NCBI RefSeq assembly: GCF_002443255.2
Contig: NW_019211458.1
Span: 36,839,589 to 36,903,588, forward strand
DNA from: Varroa destructor
Taxonomy: Eukaryota; Arthropoda; Arachnida; Mesostigmata; Varroidae
Length of the DNA: 64,000 bases
Reading direction: 5' to 3'
How positions within the stretch are numbered: position 1 is the stretch's first letter; each line of letters opens with the position of its first letter. Below the pieces are notes generated by a model. That model had not been told where the DNA came from and made no database searches. It saw nothing but the letters and a program-made list of their open reading frames with translations. The position numbers and the translations under genes are program-made. This document shows, piece after piece, positions 26,714 to 41,551 of the stretch.

Positions 26714-28833
26714 AGGCACGACACATTCTGCTAAGCCTTACGGATGTACGGAAGATATATATTCAGCTGTGGCCCTATGCCACCTTATACTGTATGATTC
26801 ACTTCAGGGTATTACCTGAAAAATGCTTTGTGACATTATGAGCACAAGTTATCAGTGCCGATACGCACAACGTGCATGGCACTAATAACTTAATGCATGG
26901 TGTTCCAGGCCAATTCCTAGCAGAACGGCTACATGACGGGTTTGGCGGGAGTTTGATAGGCGTCTGTTTGCGTTTATATACATTTGACGCTCCCGTTTAC
27001 AGATAGACTCAGAGCAATACAAGTAATGTCGGTAATGACTTGCGATCCTGACTTATAGTTCTTTCTAAACAACTATCCTGGATGGTGAAACCATTGTCCT
27101 GGGACCGTCCAGGTGGATAACATTTATAATATGGAACAGCAGAAAAGACCGTCGGCTCAAAGGCAGACGGTTTTGCCCATTGTTAACTAGAAACGTCCCC
27201 ATGACATTTTGGACTCCTCTAGCAGACCCGCAAATAGTTCACGCGAAAAAAAAAATAGGTTTTCTGGAAATTATGCTGCAACAAAAGTTGTTCTGTTGAC
27301 CCATCTATATGTGGGAGGAAGAAGACTAAAGATGGATGAACAGTTATGAAAAGAGTATTTACTGTACAAACGGGCTTTTTTTTTTTATAGTTATGTTTAT
27401 TTGCAAGTGTTTCCTAAAACGAAAAGGCCTTTCTCTCCAAATTAGACATTTACTTCGCTCCCAACAGTTAACCTATTCTCGTCATCCTCTCCCATTCTTG
27501 CATTTCGTAAATATTACTAGTCTATTAGCGCAGTTTATTACGTCACAACCATTATCTGTTTCTGTTTTTCTAGATTCGTTCCTTACGAGTGTAGTGCAGC
27601 TATGGTTCAGATGTCTATGACATTTATTGTGCACTGTTTTTACGGTCAGGTTCTTAAACTTCATCTTCTTACCTGGCATACACCTATTGCCCATCGGATG
27701 GCAACTGATTAAAAGTCAGATGTATATTTTTAGGGATTTATACTATTGAACATAAATTATTCTCGTATTAGATTAGCTAACATCAAAACTCGTCTTGCCA
27801 CCACCAACCAATAAGATCGTGCCGTAACATGTGTTTCTGCAGCACCATTTATTGCTATAGGCCAGGCAAATTACTCCTTATATATACTCCATGGAAGAAT
27901 ATGGAATATCCTTTTAGAATAGGCTAAGGTTTTTATCTATAACAGGAAAGTGATAAATATGAGGGAAGTCCTTCCGGAATTTATTTTTAATCGTCCTTTG
28001 TGGCTTTCCGTAGCGCATAAAACGTTCCGGGTCTATCAAAATAGCAAGGCTTTCTAGTTAACTAATAGTCGGTACTAATTGTCCAATGGCATATAGCGAA
28101 TCAGATTATATTTCTATAGAAATAATTGACCCGATCTTGATGATCAGTCACACATTGATGATTTACTTAATCAGGATTTCAGTGCAACTTTCTGTTGTCT
28201 AGACCTGATTCATGGGTAATCTCAAATCGAAGTAGGAACGTTATTGACACTGTCTTCGTACACCCACCTTTGGGTTTTCAGATATTTTCACAGCGTCGAT
28301 TTGCTGTTAGTGCTGGGATCCGAGCAGGTAAAGAGCATACGTGTTCGGATAGCTAATTATAGTAAGCAACGAGAATAGAGCAGGAAAAGTAAGTCCGCTT
28401 TCACTTAACTAAAAATCATTAAAACTTTGCTTGTATTTGAATGGCGCTCTAACAAACTCATACTGATTTCTCTGTTGAGCTAAACATATGACATCGGCGT
28501 TGTCAGATTCGTTTCATGCCAAAAACAATCGATACGAAGACAAAATGCAGACGATATAACCGTATCAGGAATCTCTATCAGAGTTGAAAAAAGCGGTTTG
28601 GAAACAAGCTATTATTTTAGCGATTACTTCGTCCCATCATGTCAAATAAATAAATCCGAAATTTCATCAGTACACGGGGGGTTATGCTTCTCCTTCCCAG
28701 TCAGGCTAGCTACGCTTTTGAAGAAGCGCGCAGAAGTAAACATGTTCCTTGGAAAATTGGCTCTTTCTACATCTGTAAAAAGAAGCATATTTGTTCGGGA
28801 AAGGAAATCGGAAAACCTAAAAGCAATTACAGT

Positions 28834-28838
<5 letters not shown>

Positions 28839-28864
<26 letters not shown>
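28839..28864. repeat. (TA)n microsatellite
   Basis: 26 nt of uninterrupted TA alternation. It lies at the end of a 112-codon plus-strand frame (28598-28936), where it encodes an Ile-Tyr run; that frame is otherwise unrecognisable. Confidence 0.97.
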
Positions 28865-29192
28865 ATTCCAATAGACAGTAACGGGTTCCATAGAATAAAA
28901 TTTCAGTGTCCAGCCCTGACAATTTCACCCATATAGTCAGGCCAATACTGCCTCAAGTTTTTTAATGACTGATAAGTTCAGTAGAATAATAACTTACTTT
29001 AAAGGTATCAGACGACGATGACAGAAAACGTTTCCTAGCTCTACATTTTCGAGTTTACTGTTTAGGTCGTTCCTACAGTCGTATTAGGTAACAAAGATAA
29101 GACAATTAGTTGGAGGATTAGAAGATAGATTCAGGAAGAAAAAAGCCCGCCTTTCCCTCTTATCAGCCTCCGTATCTCTACTTTTTAACCCC

Positions 29193-29217
29193 ATATATAT
29201 ATACATATATATATATA
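29193..29217. repeat. Imperfect (TA)n microsatellite
   Basis: TA alternation broken by one C in the middle, with a mirror-like arrangement on both sides. Confidence 0.9.
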
Positions 29218-32200
29218 CAATCATCTGAATGACCATAATAAAACTGAACTTTATACATATATTAATGCATGGGCTTATAATTTAGTATTACAGAAATTTT
29301 GTGTTGCATAATTAATTTCGCTTCTGATCGCGGTGGTTTACGTAGCTTTTGTGATCTCAACAAATGACGAATGAAAACTCCCCATCTTCTTCTTCTCTAC
29401 TTCTAAGTCACACTATTGGTTCATATACTGAGTGGTTTCGCCCAATGAAAAATCCCAGAACTCACATTTGATAGAAACCAATTTTGTGCCAAAATTCTCT
29501 GACTTGAATGTACTTTGGTTAATAAAATGTTGCTAACGTACACAACCGAAGTGGTAAGAGACTATATTCATAGGTTGTTCTTGGTTGTATTGGCAGAAAG
29601 CCACAAAAAAAAAAAAATTTTAGAAAGAACTCACTTATTTTAATTTTTCTAATGTATCAGTGTTAGCTTTTTCTTTACGACAGGATAATTGACGTACATT
29701 GCTGTCGACTACCGAATTGGCAGGATTCATTAGATTATGTGTAGACTGTGAAAGCTTTTCGACCGCAAGATTCGACTTGGTCCACGAGGGTCGTACCCCG
29801 TAAATCCATACCCTATCCCCCTAACCATCATCTCCTATTAACTAGATTCTTTTCAGTTAAGATTACTTATGGTGAGGATTTATTGAAGTAAAGATCATGA
29901 TCACTGGACTTTCCCCGAGAGTGTTCTCCTCACTCATTATATTCTTCTAGACATAGTTTTTTCATTACGCTCCCTTGCCAGACTACTTCTTTTTTTCGAT
30001 TTCACTTCACTTGCGCAACAAACAGAAGATAAAAAAAAAAAAAAGGATTAGAAAATACCTCTATCAGCATAACCGTCCATACAATAATTGTTCTGAAATG
30101 CTGTGGGGCTTAACATCGAGTTAATGTATGGACGACGTTATTTTCAAGGCCCTCATCAGATTGGAAGCATGATTCCGAGAAAGCTTGCCAATTCTAAAGA
30201 GGTAAACCTAGAAGTTAGCCAATAGAATGAGAAGGAATAGTAGATTCTGTCCAGACGGCTCGAGCCATTCGCAGATGTCGAGAATACTGTCTCTTACGGT
30301 AGCTTTTCAGCTTCTCACGCTGTAGTTGTAATCACGTAAAATCATTTTCGGACTGACCCGAGCACTTCAGGACGCTATATAATAGACACACAAAAAAAAA
30401 CTCACGGCACTATTCACAGATCAGTTTATTGAGTTACTCTAAACGCAATGGTGTGCGTAATATGCGCTCGATCTGAATAGCATGTTCAGGTCACGAAGTG
30501 CTGCTATTTTTCTGATATATTTCAGAACGAAATTCTGAGAAAGGCTGTTGTATTGCACTGCTTTGAGATCATGGATGTGGAGCACGATCTCACACTGTTG
30601 CGTAAATGCGTTATAACTTTAGCCACCTCAACGTGCTCTGCTTCTTTTATTGCGTCGAAAAAGTATACCCCTGCTATGTGGTTACCCTTACAGACGCCAT
30701 CGGGTTCGATGTTTTAAAGCGGGGGTATCATAATTACGTACGCCGCTGAACGTATCTTCTCTTAAGAAGAGGCTTCCAATTTTGGGTGTCGACTCGCATT
30801 TCCATTCAACTGCTCTATTATAGCTCCGAATGTCTGAATGAGATATTTTAGTAAGCAAAAAAGACGCTAGAATATTTTATTCCTTCTCTTAGTATTGGAA
30901 ACACGCTTTTTTGCCAAATCTTTTCCCAATTCTCGCTGTCACATCAGGGAAATTCGTAAAAACGGCTCAGGCCTATTGCCACCCCATTCAAAAAACCTTC
31001 TAAATTTCAACTCGACCCTGTGGACAACGATGACATTTGGGATGTGCTCCTGAGATATTTTTTTAGTGTTGTTTTTAAAAAAGGAAGCAGATGATTTCCC
31101 GCTTTTTCTCTGTCAGACAGATGTTTTCTTGTTTTCCCTTTTGCCCCTAGCAAGAATGGACTTCTTGGGTTCTCCTGTATTTCAGCAGAGTTGTTTCTAT
31201 TACCTGCGTGACATCTTGCGTGCTTGTTATACACCGTGTTGCTTTCCCCAATCTGGTTATACGTATCGCATCAAGCTACGCGTATTACAGGCGCTGTGCG
31301 ATCGATCATTGCAAGTAAACGTGACAATTGTAACGCTGTCCTGGGAAGTTGATGCGGTCCATAGCAGCTGGGTCGTTTAATACCATCAGATAATCAGTCC
31401 TAGGCGATTTCTAATATCTTCACATTTCCAATATTGGCTTTAACACTATTCATACAAAGGTATTAGTTGCTTGAAAGGTATAATGATTAGACGTCTCTTA
31501 CCACCTGGCTCCCGTTAATTCAGGCGGCTATTGTACTCAAAGCGAGGCGACAGCTTCGAGTAACCTAGGAAAAGGTATGTGTAACCTGAATTGACTAACG
31601 AGACAATTTGTCGCTGCGCATGGGTTCCGCTATAGGTTCAGACGTAGGTAATCGAAGTCCGGGAAAAGAACTGCGCTGGATATTGTGCCGTCCGTAAATG
31701 CCTACCAACGCTTGACAAACCATTTTAATAAGTCTTATAAGCCCAACTAGACTTATACAGTCCTTACTTAAAATATACATACTTAAAAAGTGTTCATGTT
31801 GTAACGTACAGTATTATGGCTAATTTAAAGTTAATTAATTACATTTTATTTTATCTACATTCGGCAACAGGTGTGCCTATAGTTAGTATAATAACAGTAT
31901 CTAATAGTTAATATGCTGACCTACTGCTGTGAAGTTGAAACAATGTTTACCAACTCAGTTTATATACAAGAGCAAACGTATTCGCGTCCCGTTTCGTTAT
32001 GGTCCGTAATAATATTTGAGATAAAAAGCCGAAACATTTATTCAGTTTTTTACACACACAAGTGAGTGGTGGTAAAGTATAATTTTAGCTAAAAGTTTTA
32101 TCAACGAATAGCGCCAATCGGCGCATACACATTGGCACTCGCTGTCCGATCAAGGGGTGCGCTATGGTCAAACTTAATGTGCGCCAGCTATTGAAGACCA

Positions 32201-35033
32201 AGTATTATGCAGACGGCTACGTATCATCTTCTATCGTGATCGTCTTTTGGGCAGATAGTAGAAACATGGAAAAAGCGTTCGTCGACTATGGCCTGAAACG
32301 TACGAAAGATGCCTTTTTTTCTAGCTCTAGGTTAATGATCACTGCTTGACGTATTGCTATTATAGATATATCTAGTTTTATAATGCCACCTTAATAGCTT
32401 TTAGCATGGTGTTAATTCGTTTATCAGTTATTTCATTAGGTTTTAGATGAATACTGAGCTGTAAGGTGGTTTCAGTGTTCTGACAATATGTCATCCTCGA
32501 CCTTTAGGGATAACTAACTCTGATTAAAAAACAAATAAAAAAATCGATTACTTAAGGGAATAGTTATATACAGCCTTGTAGTTTCGGCTTTGCGGTGGCC
32601 TAGCTATCATACAAGATACAGTGAAAATAGTCATAACTAACATGCTGTGCCGAGCTATTTAGTGGGTCGAAAATGATGCATAACTTCAAAACTAGGCACC
32701 ATTTACAGGTAACTTAATGAACACTGACAACAAATCCTTAGTTGGTTTTGTGTAATTGTAACGAGTCCAGAGGCAAAAAAAAAGCACCATTTGTTGCCGA
32801 AAATCAACGCTCAATCATTGAATTACTGCTTCTCGAATCTGGAAATATCAACCGAACTTGCAGAGGATGCGTTTGCTAAGGACACCGGTAATGACTTTAA
32901 TCAAAGGGCTTCAGAGCTCGGAACCCACAATAGAATAGATTATACTTCAATGCCTTCGACAAAACGAAATGATGTTATGATCACGGAGGCTTTTGAATAA
33001 AAGAGAACGTGAATAATAGCGTGCTCTTTTTCGGCGCAATGCGGAGGCGGCCATTGTGAAATTGTTGTGAGATAAAAAAAAGGACACAGAAAATGACTGA
33101 ATAGTATATGCTTTTAGGTGCTGAATACGGCTAACAGCGGAATAGCAATGTCCTTACGACAAAAATCCTTGTGGTATCAGGCAGATGTCAGCAACTCACT
33201 GGTACATTTAATCATGGATCAAACAAAGGCGACCGAAGTTAGGCCAAACTGCCATTTTACTCTCTAATATAAGATAAAAATCTAACTGCCGTAATGTACT
33301 GATGAGAAATATATACTACAAGGAAATATGAATCATTTAATCAATTAATATAGAATAATTCAGAATTTCAATGGTAGAATGCTTATCAGTCGTCATCTGT
33401 ATAGATGTTAAGTATATCTATTGGCTTCGGGGGCGACGGCAGGAGCCATTTTGATTGGGAATATTCTCTTTTTCTATTTTATTTATAGGTACTGCCTTTG
33501 TTTCTACCAATGTTCGCATGGAAAAAAAACATTTAATTTATTATCATTTCTATTCGAATGATATATCGCAGCTAGTTGCCGAGTTTTCATGTGACTCCGC
33601 GCGTCAGTGGATGGTTGATTTGGTCTGGCTCCGTTATAAACCTGTAAAACTTGCTTGTGATCCCGTTTACTGCGTAATAAAGGGCTTATTATATACGAAT
33701 CCGTTTCTTCGAATCATTTGTTTCGTCCATGCTCTCAGAGCGACTGGGAGCGAAACTGCAAAACCTCAAGTTCTACGTTCGGTTTGGTGGTCAAACTTTT
33801 TCTCAAGTTACACGTTTTTTTTTATTACGACTACGAAAGGTATCACCCTGGCAGTTATCTATATTTAGATAATTACATAATGTGTACAAATAATTAATTA
33901 GTATTGCTTTATAAGATTTGCCCAAAGCATTAAACAAATCGTGTTCATTACACAAAATATACGTGTCGCCAGGATTCCTAGGCAGCTGAGGTGGAGGAGA
34001 CCACTGAGCTGTTGTGAGGATTTTCTGAATAGTACGTGAATTACGTTCGTTCCTACATGCACACGTGCAACATAGTCAATCACATACAGTGGCCTCATGA
34101 CTTTTTTTTTTTTTTAGGTTTCTTTCTCTTATCAGGTGATATTTATGGATTTATTATTAGGACTATAAAATTCTCCATCCGTCTATTTTAGATACTATTG
34201 GTTTGGAAAATCTAAAAACAAAAGTAGTTTGTATCACTTAGACTATAGTAGACGGATAAAACAGGGTCCACGGGATAATGCGTCTGAATGTATATTTATA
34301 TTCATCGTTCTAAAATACCATTAGAAACATTGAAGTTTATTCTGTTTCTAGCACAATGGTTTCCGTGTACTGAACGATATGGATATTACATAAAGACCTT
34401 GTTTATGCTTACGATGGTCATTGTTTGCTTTTTTATTGGTTCTGAGCTACGCTATAGGCCACTATGTCGCCAAGCCTTTAATTGAACTGTGCAAGATATT
34501 ACGTTAGTTAAGGCTATGTGTAATAATGAAAACCTATTTGATTTTATGATAGGACGTTTCTTAATTACTATTTCGATTGGAACATTCACAGAGAAATTTA
34601 TTTCGTTTAGGGAAAATATTCTACTTTATACCACTTGCCATATTTACTGCGTTACAAAGTTAGGTTATTCCTCGAAAGGATATTTTATCGCCTCGTGCCT
34701 GCCATTGCTAGACACCCGTCCAAAAACTGCTAACAAAGGCCAGGTCCATTGGGGTATGCATACGTAACTACCTTGCATAAAGAAGTGCTGTCAGATCTAA
34801 TTCGAAGGAACCTTTCGAAAGAAATCCATATCAACCCTTCTCATACGGTGGGTTCCACTAAGACGAAGATTTCGCCGCCGAAACCGAACATCCAGTCTAT
34901 CCAGAAACTAAATTGCCTCTAATAACAATGCGGTTTTGGCTGCATGTGCTACCACTATACTTTTTCCGCTCATGTCCTGTAATGAAAATGGTATTGATTT
35001 ATGGAATCGCAAAATATATCTTGGCTCGAGTGC

Positions 35034-35052
35034 TTTTTTTTTTTTTTTTTTT
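35034..35052. repeat. T19 homopolymer run
   Basis: 19 consecutive T on the plus strand. It could be a slippage-prone tract or, if read on the minus strand, a poly-A remnant of a retroposed sequence. No retroposed body is recognisable to its right. Confidence 0.9.
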
Positions 35053-38000
35053 CATAATATTACTAGCATATATTTGAATACACTTCTTTCGGTAACACTC
35101 ATTCAAATCTCGTAAAGCCCGATAGATGAACACGGAACGAAGTGGCTGCGGCCCGACTTAGAGAAGATGAAATCCACGATACAATGCTTGTTTCTATCGG
35201 GAGCTCGTAATTTAGAACAAACGGACTTGGGGCCTATTGAGCACCGAGTTCTAAGACTAAGCAAGGTCTGTACGGCCAACGATTAACCGCGAAAATTTAC
35301 CTATTGCTTTGCGGTACACATCAAGTAACTTGTCAGCCGCGAAACGCACTACTAGCTCGTGCAATCGGAAAACGCCGGGTGATCATATAAATGAGTATTA
35401 GTCATCTCTTTTTTTGAAATCAGCACTATTTAGTACACTCATTATTAGCTGTAATGTTAAGCAAGTCCTGGTCTTCAGGACTAACAGTTAGGGGCACGTT
35501 AAATCAGCTACGGCCCATAACAGCGCTTGTTATCCGACCACTGATGGCCGATCCGGTCGCATCATCATACTTTACATTGGCACAAATTTAGGTCCAGTGA
35601 AATCGTTGAAGTATTCTATCCCACGGCAGACCAGGGCCCATTTACTCGTTAGTTCGATTGGTGCTCAAGAATATGTTTTAAATTGAGTAACAAGATGACG
35701 TCTATCATCAAACGTGAGAGTCAAGACTGTGAATCTGAGATTCCTACTTAATAACCCGCTCGCTGTTATTAATACCACTAACAACGAAACGAGACATTAT
35801 ATTTTCAGTATTTTATCTGTCCGCGTCAAACACTTTCCATTACACTACGAGGTGCCGCTGTGTTAATGAAGATTTCTGGGTAAGGACTACTCTGTGGTGG
35901 CCGCTTTTGCCATTCGACCGTAATTTTATGTTGCATTCTGCCACCCCAGTTGGAGATCTTGGAGTCGTTAGTTGAAAAGGTTTCCGTCCGGCCTTCACGC
36001 TACTGGCCGGGAATCTTAACATAAATCTGACGGACCGCACAACGCGAGAGCAAAATGCTGGGTTACTGCCTTGCATTATCTACGGTACACGGGATCAAGT
36101 ACTATACCATTGTTACAGTTGGAGAAGCACCCTGGAATGCACTTCACTAATATGTAACCTGGCAACCTCCAGGCAGATCAAATCAAGTTCTTCTGTTACA
36201 GACATTTGCTGCACGGAGCTGCTCAGTTGGGGTCGCACAGTGCCTCAGCAACAATGATGCCTTTGTAGGATACAACAATTCGCAAGTATTTCTAGCGTTC
36301 ACTACCAAGACATCTTACATCGCATAGTAACAAACGGGATGGAAATAAATACCTTGTAATTAAATTTGCACATAACGATACACAAATGGAAAAGCTTGCC
36401 CGAACTAGCAAAACAGCATAGAGGCTTCGGTCAGAACATAATATGACAAGGAACAGCCTTTCAGGCTTCTGTATGATTAGTCTTTGAACAAAGCGCTCAA
36501 AGGGTGCGATATTGTACATCTAAATGAAGCGCTTGGCACACATCTATGACACTTTACATCTTGGGCTTTGTCGCGATACTTCGCCGGATTGCGATCATAA
36601 ACATACTGAACTTAAGTTAGCCATGAAATATAAGGTGCGACTTGCGTAAAAGTGTTCGCCAAAGATCTGTATGGGCATAGGCATTCTCTGGATGCGCGTA
36701 GAAGATCGAGCTGAACTTCCCGATGTTGTGCCGTCCACAAAAAATGCTCATGAGCAAGCATCGGAACCTCTTAGAAGAATATTCCCACCGCTGGCTGAAC
36801 CGAAAACCGGAAATTACCGTATCGACAAAATTATATGTAATCTTGCGAAGTAAGCCTAAACGGCAGGAAGGCGTCGGTAGGCAAAAGAAATGCGATTTTT
36901 ATTGGCCGAATCGATAGTTCGCCGTTTGATACATGTAAACTTACATCCCTAAACTCTGAGTAATGATCTAAGCGGATCTTCAGAAGTTCGTTGTGTATTT
37001 CTGCGTTGAGAGGGATGTTAGAACGGCTCAACGTGCGAAGATCATTACAGGATGGAATCAGTCGTATGCTCAACGAGTACAATACAGGCATCGAGAGTTC
37101 CTTTACGCTTACGAGAGTTCCAATTTTTAGCTGAGTTCGAAACATGACTGCACAAAATTTTGCAAGGATCCTCAGGGGCTAAGTGCCTCTGGACGATAGA
37201 CTCTTCTACTCCGTCCCCGTAGCTGCTCAGAAAAATAATCTAAAGCTATTCGTCATTTTCGTATTACCCAACTACCAGCCTGTCTGAAACAAGCAAAAAA
37301 ACACTCACACCAATGGAAACTGCTTTCTATGCATCGGCGTGTTAAGTGTAAATCGCTTGTATTATCTGAACTTTCAAGCCTGTATAGAAACACTCGAGCG
37401 CTTATGATGAGTACCCAAGGAAACGAGCACGTGAAGTTTCGTAAGGGTGGCTGCACTCTGGTTTTTTCCTGTTTTTAGCTGCCTGCTCGCGCATGCCGTC
37501 TGCTAATACTCCTCATTACCATACGCTTAATGAGAATTCTCTAATCTGTCCAACAACAGATGGTTCGAGAAGGCAGCGTCGTACTTCAATAACTCTCGAG
37601 ATTGTTGACATGAACTCTACGAAATAATTAGCATGAATTTTAACTAGAATAGCTAAGCTACTGTTAGTCACTAACATTTAAAATGTCCTAATTCACCCAT
37701 TAATGATGCTGGAACTACGCTTTAACTTTGAGGTGCTCATTCTATTGCAGGAGCACAATCAGTCAATTCAGATACAAAAAGTGTCATACACACGACTTGA
37801 CACCTTCGTCGTCATTTTTTTCAACTTCTGATTCTAACAACTCAGCTCCTAGATAATTGTAACTTAATAAATTACTTTGTTTAGTATAGCTTTGTTTACT
37901 CGTATATCGTTTTTCGAAGGTTGACCGTCAACCCGTGCGATACGTACTACGGTCTAAGAAACCTACAATACAGTACTTGCTTTTAGCTTGGCGTTGATAT

Positions 38001-40262
38001 CGATATTTTCGACCAACTTCATAAGAAGCTCCTGTCAAGCTTAAAGATGGGATCTATTTCACTTCTTTTGTACATTATTCTGTAGCTCGCGTTTGGAAGG
38101 AGCTGCTTTAAACAAATACATGCTATCTATTGTTTAGTAGTCAATTTTTATCAGTTCCTATGGTCTTAACAGCCCTAATGTGCGAGTATCTTCGATAAAT
38201 AGCGAGCTCTCAATTTATTGAACGCGCACTTCTGGAGATACTTTTAAGTAAATAATTTACGTCTTTGTAGTTAATGCTATAATAACTCTATCGTATAGCT
38301 GCTGAACGGCTCTTTACTCAATTGATATGAGTTTTATTTTACAGGTGGACAGAGTCATAGGACTTCCCGCTATCAGATTAAAATGATTCAGATTTGAAAT
38401 CAGACTACGCTGAGTGTGTTGCCATTCCATCGGTTGATGCTCGTTGCGTTGTAGAAAATAGCGTGCCATTATCATTGTAAATATGTTATCTTGCAATGTA
38501 TACACGTAACGTTTCTGTATCGTTTGATAGTTGTTCAGACTACGATAGAAAACAAGGGCCTATTAAACAAAAAGCTGGTACATTCCCATTTAACATACTG
38601 CTTCAAAAGCTAAGTATACTTTCGTAACCATTCCTTTAGTATACCTATGAAGCTACTTTCTGGTGCCGAAGATCTGCATCTATAAGAACTACCATTTCGC
38701 GCTGTAATCGTTCTAAAAGAGAAGCATATATGATAATTGAAAGCTGAGTTTGACAAATGGAGCAGCTATTTTAGCTTTTCGGTTTTCTTCTTTAGTTTCC
38801 TTAAGCATGCTCTTAGCTAGCGTAGCTTTGAATGGAAAAAAGTTTGTCTATCGTTGTGCTTTGTTGACAATTCCTCTGTTGCTGGCAGTATAGTCGATTT
38901 GGACCTTAATCGTCAGGCTGAAGAGTGGTCATAGTTTTTCGATCTTTTCCTTCGGTCGTTTGCAGCCCAGACCAAAGTGATGTTTCTAGATGTGTATGTG
39001 ATGTGGCGGATCTTCGACGGCATTATCCATTACGATCGGGCAAATTCTGGGAAGGGCCGGCGTTTTTTTGAAACGAATTCTGGTCCCAGTCTAAACTTAT
39101 GCCCCGAGTAAGCTCTTGCGCCAATGTATGAAACAGTCATCCGTGATTTGACTTTTGCACCTACAAAGTCAGATACAAGTCAAAAGTCTCTGTCTCCTGA
39201 TAATCACCAGGGCTTTTGTAGTCGTTTATTTAAGAACATTCTCTACATTCTTAAGCCATTTTGTAGAATGATGTGCGTTTTTGGTGCGTTCTGGGTATGG
39301 CTTATAATTGGCGCTTGATCGACCCTCTTTAACAGTGCGGGTAAGTTATAAATAGTTGTTAATAATGGAGTAAAAAGTAGTGCAGGTTTTGCTCACTTCA
39401 ACTTTCGTCCGAGCACGTTCTACGCTTAGAAATGGACACTCGTACTGAGGAGGCCAGCTTCTTGTTCAGCAATGGTCCTAGTACACCCAGCTATCGCGAC
39501 ATTCTCGCTAATCAAAAAAATCATATAACAGACGCACGACGACGTCGTCTGTCTCAACTTGTGAAAGTTGGCCATTTGCTGTAGGACAAAGGTGTAAATA
39601 AGCCAAATCTATTTTGACACTGAGTCATTCTGGATACACATTAAATGATCAGGTTAATCCAAAATACTGACGAGTTCTTTGAATTGTTAATGGTGTCTAT
39701 CATACTGTAACAAAAAAAAATTAACAACATAATCACTGTTTAGATTTGGTCGGTTTTTAGCATATGAATATTTAATCTATCTGTATGGAGAAGAATATGA
39801 TGTTTATGATAAAGCCTTCAACAAGGTCCACTGACAGACTTCAATATCATCGTTTGTAGCTAGGACTCTTTGAGTCGCACCTCTTGGAATGGGGAGGGCC
39901 GTCTCGAAAATAACAAATAGAGTGCAGAGTGAATAATCCATTTCGATGTTAATCGAGGACGACATAAGCTTCACTTGCAGCTTCCGACCCCCTCCAGCCT
40001 TCTTTGCCGCTACGGAAGGTTTCGTCGTACCACTTTTATCGATTGGTTAGATGGTTAAATGACCTTGCAGAGTTAAGAACATAAAAACTGAAAGTAGTTG
40101 TACTCCGGACTTCGCTGTTGGGTAGAGCTAAACGGGCCAATGCAGTGATTTAAACTAGCGAAATCGTTTATGGGAAAGGGAAACGATTCAAAAGAGACGA
40201 TTTTTGCCACGTTTCAAAAGAATACATCTAAATAGAACTACCCCAATTGTAAGCGGTTTAGT

Positions 40263-40280
40263 AAAAAAAAAAAAAAAAAA
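40263..40280. repeat. A18 homopolymer run
   Basis: 18 consecutive A. No recognisable retrogene or SINE body precedes it. Confidence 0.9.
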
Positions 40281-41488
40281 CCTTGAAAAGAATTAGTCAA
40301 ACACCCCCAAATTGTCGGTCGGATAGCCATACTGTTTACCACAACAAGATCACAAATCCATTAGATCGATCCTCTTTGACAACGAAAAATCGGCGTATGT
40401 AACCGAGCGCGAAGGGTGACACTGTGTACCATATCGAAAAATCAATGAACAAAATTTGCTTATAGGCTACTTATAAGGTAATATTGATGTAATTTTCTTC
40501 AACACATTTCTATAGTCATTTTTCGTCTTCGTGTAAAGCAAAAAAATGTACTACATATAGCCTATCATACATAGTTTGATACCATTTTCATTATGTACTC
40601 CCTTGTATTGCATCCATCGTAATATCGTTAGTCGTGAATATCTGAAGCAGTCAGTTTGTTGTAGGGACCAGCGTACGTAAGAAGACTGTTAGATACGCAC
40701 AGAGTTCTTCGACTGTAAACAAGCGCAATGAGAAGGTTGTGCATATCGTGAGATAGTATATGCTGCGTTTAAATATGTTATTGACCAGTCAACAAATATT
40801 TGTTTGTATTCGTTAGATCGTTTGTTGTTTTGACATAATCTTCAAAACGTGCGTAAGACAAGCATATTCTTATAAAAATTCAGGTTTCAAAAATACGTAT
40901 CGTTTGGCAAGCATTACTAAGTGCATAAAAATTTCTTTATTACTGCAATAAAGCTAGCGGATTGCTTCCATCCACAGGGGCAAACAAAGCCCTCATCTCA
41001 CACATTTCGTGTTCAATTTAACATGCTGTCCGCCTCACCATTTCTTCGACGAAGATCGCTTTGCTTCTGACGCGATTAACCGTAATGCATATTTACGACT
41101 ACACACACAGCTGAAAACACACATGTTCTCCTGGGTTTTCTCAACAAGGCAGACAAAGAAACAACGACCCGTAAGAGACGTTGTGTATCGGAAATGTCTG
41201 ACGTTCGAAGAAATATATATAACTACAACTCTGTAACGTTGTCGTAGTCGGAATAAGAACCTCTGTCGGAATACGACGGTTTAGGATGTCGTCGTCGTCG
41301 TGTGTGTGTATCTTCACGAACTGCTTGTACAGAGAAGCCACAAACAGGAATATATTAAGGGATATTGTGTCAGTTATCGAATTTTTGACACTAACAGACG
41401 CTAACTTTTTTCAGCCTATTTTAGTTTTAATGTATGCAGTTGTGTATGGGCTTATGAAGTCAAGGCCATAGACCCCAGACTCATACCT

Positions 41489-41551
41489 AGTACTGAACTC
41501 AATGTGGTTGATCGCCGGGACATCAAGACGTTAGACCACTAACTAGTGCCC
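41489..41551 (-). repeat. Possible tRNA-like (SINE-type) relic
   Basis: On the minus strand the segment begins GGGCAC, then TAGTTAGTGGTC (41534-41545), which resembles the tRNA A box TRGCNNAGYNGG with one N missing and C changed to T. Next comes an anticodon-arm-like hairpin, TTGAT and ATCAA around a 9-nt loop (41508-41526). Last is TTGAGTTCAGTACT (41489-41502), a poor match to the B box GGTTCRANTCC. Order and spacing are as in a tRNA, but the anticodon loop is too long and the T arm does not pair, so it is not a working tRNA. The flanks are locally GC-richer, which would fit an old tRNA-derived SINE. I know no named family for it, and chance remains possible. Confidence 0.3.

Larger units (their letters stand above)
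21601..28838. other. Non-coding, no gene recognised
   Basis: AT-rich background resumes right of the island. It holds two (TA)n tracts (listed separately) and only short frames, the longest 108 codons at 25430-25756 plus, which lacks an ATG start and any familiar domain. A stretch at about 26110-26200 contains a minus-strand GGTTCGGACC that resembles a tRNA B box, but no cloverleaf can be built around it. Confidence 0.5.
28865..41488. other. Non-coding, no gene recognised
   Basis: Long AT-rich stretch with many poly-A and poly-T runs, including 19 T at 35034-35052 and 18 A at 40263-40280. It includes the longest stop-free frame of the window (137 codons, 33455-33868 plus), which starts with TTG and has an AT-driven composition. 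A moderately GC-rich zone at 36660-37150 has overlapping frames of 60-104 codons in three registers, none familiar. Hairpins with 5-nt spacers occur at 35464-35482 (7 bp) and near 35518-35534 (6 bp). Confidence 0.5.

Noticed and set aside
33455..33868. Longest open frame in the window (137 codons, plus strand)
   Set aside because: It starts with TTG. Its composition is typical of AT-rich chance frames (many Phe, Tyr, Ile), there is no domain or clear splice context, and one frame of this length is near expectation for 64 kb on six frames.
36671..37145. Overlapping frames in three registers in a moderately GC-rich patch
   Set aside because: No one frame is clearly preferred, and there is no family similarity or splice boundary.
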